A stretch of 56,356 nt of DNA, taken from NCBI GenBank assembly GCA_903896045.1, contig CAITWD010000003.1:1-56356 (forward strand), written 5' to 3'. Below are positions 53,014-56,356 of the stretch, one piece after another. The DNA is from an uncultured Actinomycetes bacterium (GTDB lineage: Bacteria > Actinomycetota > Thermoleophilia > Miltoncostaeales > Miltoncostaeaceae). Numbering within the stretch: the stretch's first letter is position 1; every line of letters starts with the position of its first letter. The notes below the pieces were generated by a model. That model saw nothing but the letters and a program-made list of their open reading frames with translations, made no database searches and was not told the origin of the DNA. A program made the translations under genes and the position numbers.

Positions 53014-54342
53014 GTGCCGGACGGACGGGCAGGTTCCCCGCGCCGTCGTGGACGTCGCCTGGCGATCATGATGGTATCCGCACTTCTCGTTGCCTCGGGA
53101 GGTGCGCGTGCGGCGAACGCGGGTTCCACGCGCCCACATGTCCGCATTACGGCAGTTCCATCAATCGCCCACCGCACACAGGCAATTGGCGTGCTTGCAA
53201 CGACACCCGTCGGATGGTGGTGCCAGCTCAGTGCAACCACTGGGGTCACCACCCTGCCGATATCCCGCATTGTGCGCACCCCCCACGGGCGCTTTTCCTC
53301 TATCTGGCTGATTTCACAACGGGCCACGATTGGCCGTTGGTCGGTGCAGGTTCGATGTGCCCCCACCGCATCCGGTGTGCGCGCCGGGACAACAATCACG
53401 GGGCGCCGAACCGTACGCATCCTGGTTCCGGTACCCGCATCACACGTCATGCCTGCCCTGGTGGACATCACCTCACAAATTGGCGTTGATCAGACGGGGG
53501 TGTCGGCAGGCACCGGAATTGTCCTGAACGCATCCGGATTAATTGTCACCAATAATCACGTTGTTGCGGGCGCAACATCGATTTCCATCCGTGATATCGG
53601 TAATCGGCGCACCTACACAGACGTCACCGTCGTCGGCGTCGATCCACGAGACGACATCGCCGTCTTGCAAATCAATGGCGCACGCGGGCTCAGCTACACC
53701 CGCCTTGCAGATTCACGCACGATCATCCCTGGCTCGGGGGTGCAAACGATTGGTAACGCAGGCGGCGTGGGCGGTACCCCAACGGTGAGCGTCGGATTTG
53801 TGACTGCTCTTGGACAACGCATCATTGCCCAAGACCCCGGTCCACCGGTCATTCAGGAAACACTCACCGGACTGATCCGCATGAATGCGATCCTTCGGCC
53901 AGGCGACTCAGGTGGCGCGTTAATTGATGCCGCAGGGAATGTCGTCGGTATCAATACCGCAGCGCTGCAATATGCCAACCCGCCAATCGGATATGCGATT
54001 CCTGCACGTCATGCGCTCTCGATCGTCAAGGCCATCCTTTCGGGAACGACTGCGCCGAATCTGCAGATTGGACCCGCCGCCTGGACCGCGTATCTCGGTG
54101 TCGCCGTCAACAACTCAGGACAAATTCAAAGGGTCGTTGTCGGTGGGCCGGCATGGACCGCAGGAATCAGCGCCCCTGGGCAATCGATTGTGAGCGTGAA
54201 TGGTCAACCGATCGCATCTGCGACAGATCTGCACAATATCCTCGCCCAACTGAGCCCCGAAACCACGATCTCTCTCGGCCTGTCCAGCGGTGGCCCGCCG
54301 ACTCTTGTCCCAGTCGTCCTGGGCTACGGCACGGTGCGGTGA
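53014..54342 (+). CDS. Secreted HtrA-like serine protease with a PDZ domain
   Basis: This protein of about 442 residues has a strongly basic n-region and signal peptide (SPRRRGRRLAIMMVSALLVASGGARA). A less conserved 110-residue domain follows, then a trypsin-like domain with His in TNNHVVAGA, Asp in DPRDDIAVLQ and Ser in RPGDSGGALID, and a C-terminal PDZ-like domain (AWTAGISAPGQSIVSVNGQPIASATDL). This is the HtrA/DegP layout for envelope quality control. The start is uncertain: TTG at 52951 and 52972 or ATG at 53068 are also in frame, and none has a clear ribosome site. Confidence 0.85.
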   Translation: MPDGRAGSPRRRGRRLAIMMVSALLVASGGARAANAGSTRPHVRITAVPSIAHRTQAIGVLATTPVGWWCQLSATTGVTTLPISRIVRTPHGRFSSIWLISQRATIGRWSVQVRCAPTASGVRAGTTITGRRTVRILVPVPASHVMPALVDITSQIGVDQTGVSAGTGIVLNASGLIVTNNHVVAGATSISIRDIGNRRTYTDVTVVGVDPRDDIAVLQINGARGLSYTRLADSRTIIPGSGVQTIGNAGGVGGTPTVSVGFVTALGQRIIAQDPGPPVIQETLTGLIRMNAILRPGDSGGALIDAAGNVVGINTAALQYANPPIGYAIPARHALSIVKAILSGTTAPNLQIGPAAWTAYLGVAVNNSGQIQRVVVGGPAWTAGISAPGQSIVSVNGQPIASATDLHNILAQLSPETTISLGLSSGGPPTLVPVVLGYGTVR

Positions 54343-54349
54343 GCAACTT

Positions 54350-55012
54350 ATGACCTTGCGCCGTGTGTCCTCACACGTCAGTCTCGCGGTCTGCGCTGTC
54401 GCCTATCTGATGGCACTGCGGCCACGCCTTCTGCGCTGGGGTGCCACTGCCCAGGAATGCGACGAACCCTTTGCCGGTGCCGAGATTATTCCGCAGGGAG
54501 TTCGATCGGCGACAATGGCCACGACGCTCCCCGTCCCGCCCACCGAGGTGTGGCCATGGGTCGCTCAAATGGGATGTGGGCGAGCAGGATGGTACAGCTG
54601 GGATCTCATCGATAACGCGGGGCGGCCGAGCGCACGGGTGATTCATCCCGAATGGCAACACATTGCGGTCGGTGATCGCATTGCAATGACCCCATCGGGG
54701 CGCACCTCATTTGTCGTCGCACACTGCGACGCACCGCATGCCCTTGTCTTGCGGGCACGTCTGGATGGACGCGGACGCGCATGCGATCCAGACACCTCAT
54801 TGCCCGCCGTTGGGCTCGATTACCTTTGGGCGGTGGAACTTCGCGATGCACCCGACGGCGCGACCCGCATGGTGGTCAGTGGGTACCGCGTCATCAGGCC
54901 GTTGTGGCTGGGTCGGCTTGGTGAGCTACTGGTTGGCGAGGTCGGTCATTGGGTCATGCAACAACGCCAATTCGCGAATCTCACTCGCCGGGTACGCCAG
55001 AACCAGAGCTGA
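54350..55012 (+). CDS. SRPBCC-like protein with an N-terminal hydrophobic segment
   Basis: This 220-residue protein begins with a hydrophobic stretch (SHVSLAVCAVAYLMAL). The remainder resembles the START/Bet v1-like SRPBCC superfamily: ATTLPVPPTEVWPWVAQMGCGRAGWYSWDLIDN, a HIAVGDRIAM strand, and GATRMVVSGYRVI. Such proteins bind hydrophobic ligands; no function is assigned. It starts seven bases after the protease stop. Its 3' end overlaps that of the convergent arsC gene by 32 bases. Confidence 0.75.
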   Translation: MTLRRVSSHVSLAVCAVAYLMALRPRLLRWGATAQECDEPFAGAEIIPQGVRSATMATTLPVPPTEVWPWVAQMGCGRAGWYSWDLIDNAGRPSARVIHPEWQHIAVGDRIAMTPSGRTSFVVAHCDAPHALVLRARLDGRGRACDPDTSLPAVGLDYLWAVELRDAPDGATRMVVSGYRVIRPLWLGRLGELLVGEVGHWVMQQRQFANLTRRVRQNQS

Positions 55013-55415
55013 GTCGACCCTCGGCACGCAGTTGTGCCACAAGATCTGTGACGAGCCCTGCGATCTCATCGCGAACTCTGCGCACACCTTCGATGGATTG
55101 CCCTGAGGGGTCGGCAAGGTTCCAGGCACGCACCGGAGCCCGCACCAGTGGGCAGGCATCACCACAGCCCATCGTCACGGCAAGATCAGCTTCGCGCTGC
55201 AACTCATCGGTGAGCAGCGTCGGCACCTGTGCTGTCAGGTCGATTCCCACTTCACGCATCGCCGTGATGACTTCCGGATGCACATGCGCAGCCGGTGCTG
55301 TTCCCGCAGATCGCACGACAACCGCATCACCTGCCATCTCGCGCAGGAAGGCTGCAGCCATCTGCGAACGACCCGCGTTCTGAATACAGACAAACATCAC
55401 GGTGTAGTGCGTCAT
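54981..55415 (-). CDS. arsC: Arsenate reductase, low-molecular-weight phosphatase type
   Basis: This 144-residue protein has the CX5R loop CIQNAGRS (Cys10) after VMFVC. A second cysteine pair occurs in GCGDACPLV, and the later WNLADPSGQSIEGVRRVRDEI supplies the catalytic Asp. This is the thioredoxin- or mycothiol-coupled ArsC family, which reduces arsenate to arsenite. ATGA overlap with the aquaporin gene supports a two-gene arsenic operon. Confidence 0.92.
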   Translation of the reverse strand: MTHYTVMFVCIQNAGRSQMAAAFLREMAGDAVVVRSAGTAPAAHVHPEVITAMREVGIDLTAQVPTLLTDELQREADLAVTMGCGDACPLVRAPVRAWNLADPSGQSIEGVRRVRDEIAGLVTDLVAQLRAEGRLSSGSGVPGE

Positions 55416-56128
55416 GGCATCGCATCCGGGTGGGGAACAGCGTCATCGAGACCTGATGGACGAGCACTTGCGCCGCCGCGCAGATAACCATAAAGCCCAA
55501 CGGCGACCAGTGCGCCGACAATCGGCCCAACGACATAGATCCAAAAGTTGCGCCAGTCGCCTGCGACAAGCGCGGGACCAAATGAGCGCGCCGGATTCAT
55601 CGACGCGCCCGTTACTGGTCCGAGGATGAGCACATTAATGATGACCACCGCGCCGATCGCGACCGCTGCCAGCGCGCCAACGGCACGCGTATCAGTGGCG
55701 ACTGCTAACACAACAGTCATCAACACCGCGGTCAGGCCAATCTCCAACCACAATGCCGATATTTGACCAACAAAATGAGGGTGCGTCACCGCAGCGTCGA
55801 GACTTGCGCCAAAGACCCCGCGGAGCGCCACACTCGCGAGGACCGCCCCAACCAGTTGTGCGATGCAGTAGGGCACAACGTCGCGTACCGGAAAATGCCG
55901 TCCTGCGGCAAACGCAATCGTCACCGCTGGGTTCATGTGCGCACCGGAGATATGCCCGACGCAAAAAATCATCACCGCAACAGCAAGACCCGATGCTGTG
56001 GCAATACCACCGATGCCATACCCGCTCCCCACAGCCTTCGCGATCACCGCAGCGCCCGGGCCGCCAAACACCAAGCAAAAGGTCGAGAACACTTCAGCGG
56101 TGAGCCGACGTCCTAGATCCGGCTGCAT
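55412..56128 (-). CDS. MIP-family channel, likely arsenite-conducting (AqpS-like)
   Basis: This 238-residue channel has six membrane helices and two NPA loops (SGAHMNPAVT near residue 68 and TGASMNPARS near 178). Its coupling to arsC suggests it lets arsenite leave the cell, as AqpS does in rhizobia. The frame stays open upstream to a GTG at 56284, giving a 52-residue N-terminal extension with a RCDTCDWEC cysteine cluster. Whether this extension is translated is unclear; ATG at 56128 matches the usual family start. Confidence 0.88.
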   Translation of the reverse strand: MQPDLGRRLTAEVFSTFCLVFGGPGAAVIAKAVGSGYGIGGIATASGLAVAVMIFCVGHISGAHMNPAVTIAFAAGRHFPVRDVVPYCIAQLVGAVLASVALRGVFGASLDAAVTHPHFVGQISALWLEIGLTAVLMTVVLAVATDTRAVGALAAVAIGAVVIINVLILGPVTGASMNPARSFGPALVAGDWRNFWIYVVGPIVGALVAVGLYGYLRGGASARPSGLDDAVPHPDAMP

Positions 56129-56356
56129 CTCAACCTTCGATTCGTCGGAACTCTCGCTTACGGATACTCCTGGTGCTCCTGCCGAACATTCCCAATCACA
56201 CGTATCGCAGCGTACCCGAACCATGAGATGCATTTCGGTGCCGATTGCGTCGGCGTCTGTCACATAAGGCCACACAGCAGCCACTGTGTCGACTGCCCGA
56301 GCATCTGTGACACCCGCACCATCACATGCAGCGGGGGTTTGAAGATGGGCCGTGTA
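56129..56356 (-). promoter_or_regulatory. Upstream region of the arsenic operon
   Basis: These 228 bases hold no complete gene on the plus strand and no recognisable ArsR reading frame. On the minus strand a frame in phase with the channel runs from 56284. Two similar stretches, GCATGTGATGGTGCGGGT and GCATCTCATGGTTCGGGT, occur about 100 bases apart. The promoter was not identified. Confidence 0.3.

Noticed and set aside
1-56356. tRNA, rRNA, insertion sequences, prophage or CRISPR arrays
   Set aside because: No cloverleaf-like or rRNA-like segment, transposase, integrase, terminal repeats or regularly spaced direct repeats were seen; gaps between genes are all below about 260 bases.

Overview
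The window is a gene-dense, GC-rich bacterial chromosome segment of about 56 kb. It carries about 55 protein genes, no rRNA or tRNA, no mobile element and no CRISPR. The gene set points to an actinobacterium-like organism: coproheme-type HemQ, PurS/PurQ/PurL, a VKOR plus DsbA pair, class I aldolase, polyprenol-sugar-dependent membrane glycosyltransferases, many GTG/TTG starts, and hairpins without U-tracts at transcript ends. The style of the PepSY-like glycosyltransferase protein and the absence of rpsR between ssb and rplI make me lean towards a deep class such as Thermoleophilia. That placement is inference, not measurement.

Layout. (1) 1-10.9 kb: a TauE-type permease, dihydrolipoyl dehydrogenase, a secreted repeat (propeller-like) protein, an inositol-phosphatase-family enzyme, IspH, then a minus-strand run of a small protein, HemQ, a zinc alcohol dehydrogenase and a UAP1-like nucleotidyltransferase. 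A 582-residue protein with an N-terminal winged-helix-like region follows, divergent from a one-cysteine thioredoxin-like protein. (2) 11.5-15.6 kb: rpsF-ssb-rplI-dnaB-purA, with rpsF apparently starting at ATT. (3) 15.9-26.9 kb: a ten-gene purine operon, purD-B-C-S-Q-L-F-M-N-H, with nearly every junction overlapping. With purA this covers most of the pathway from PRPP to IMP and on to AMP; purE/purK are not here. (4) 27-32.3 kb: a membrane-anchored trypsin-like protease, an orphan NarL-type response regulator, the oxidative folding pair VKOR/DsbA, and an S9 peptidase. (5) 32.5-36.9 kb: fabD-fabG-fabF-fabF plus a small membrane protein, with no acpP or fabH. (6) 36.9-48.1 kb: thioesterase, 3-methyladenine glycosylase, MetH, an unrecognised protein, ATP-type PEP carboxykinase, a crotonase-fold protein, a ketopantoate reductase-like protein, and an aminotransferase-Ddl pair. 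(7) 48.2-51.6 kb: an envelope trio of GtrA, a PepSY-like/GT-C fusion and a GT87-like protein. (8) 51.7-56.4 kb: class I aldolase, an HtrA-like protease, an SRPBCC-like protein, and an arsenic operon of aquaglyceroporin and arsenate reductase.

The genome is highly compacted. Same-strand genes meet at ATGA/GTGA/TTGA overlaps, and four convergent pairs share a four-base CTAR stop overlap. Long hairpins without T-tracts follow rplI, purH, pckA and the aldolase. All coordinates for starts were chosen by reading frame, homology at the N-terminus and visible Shine-Dalgarno sequences; functions are by motif recognition, with no database search.
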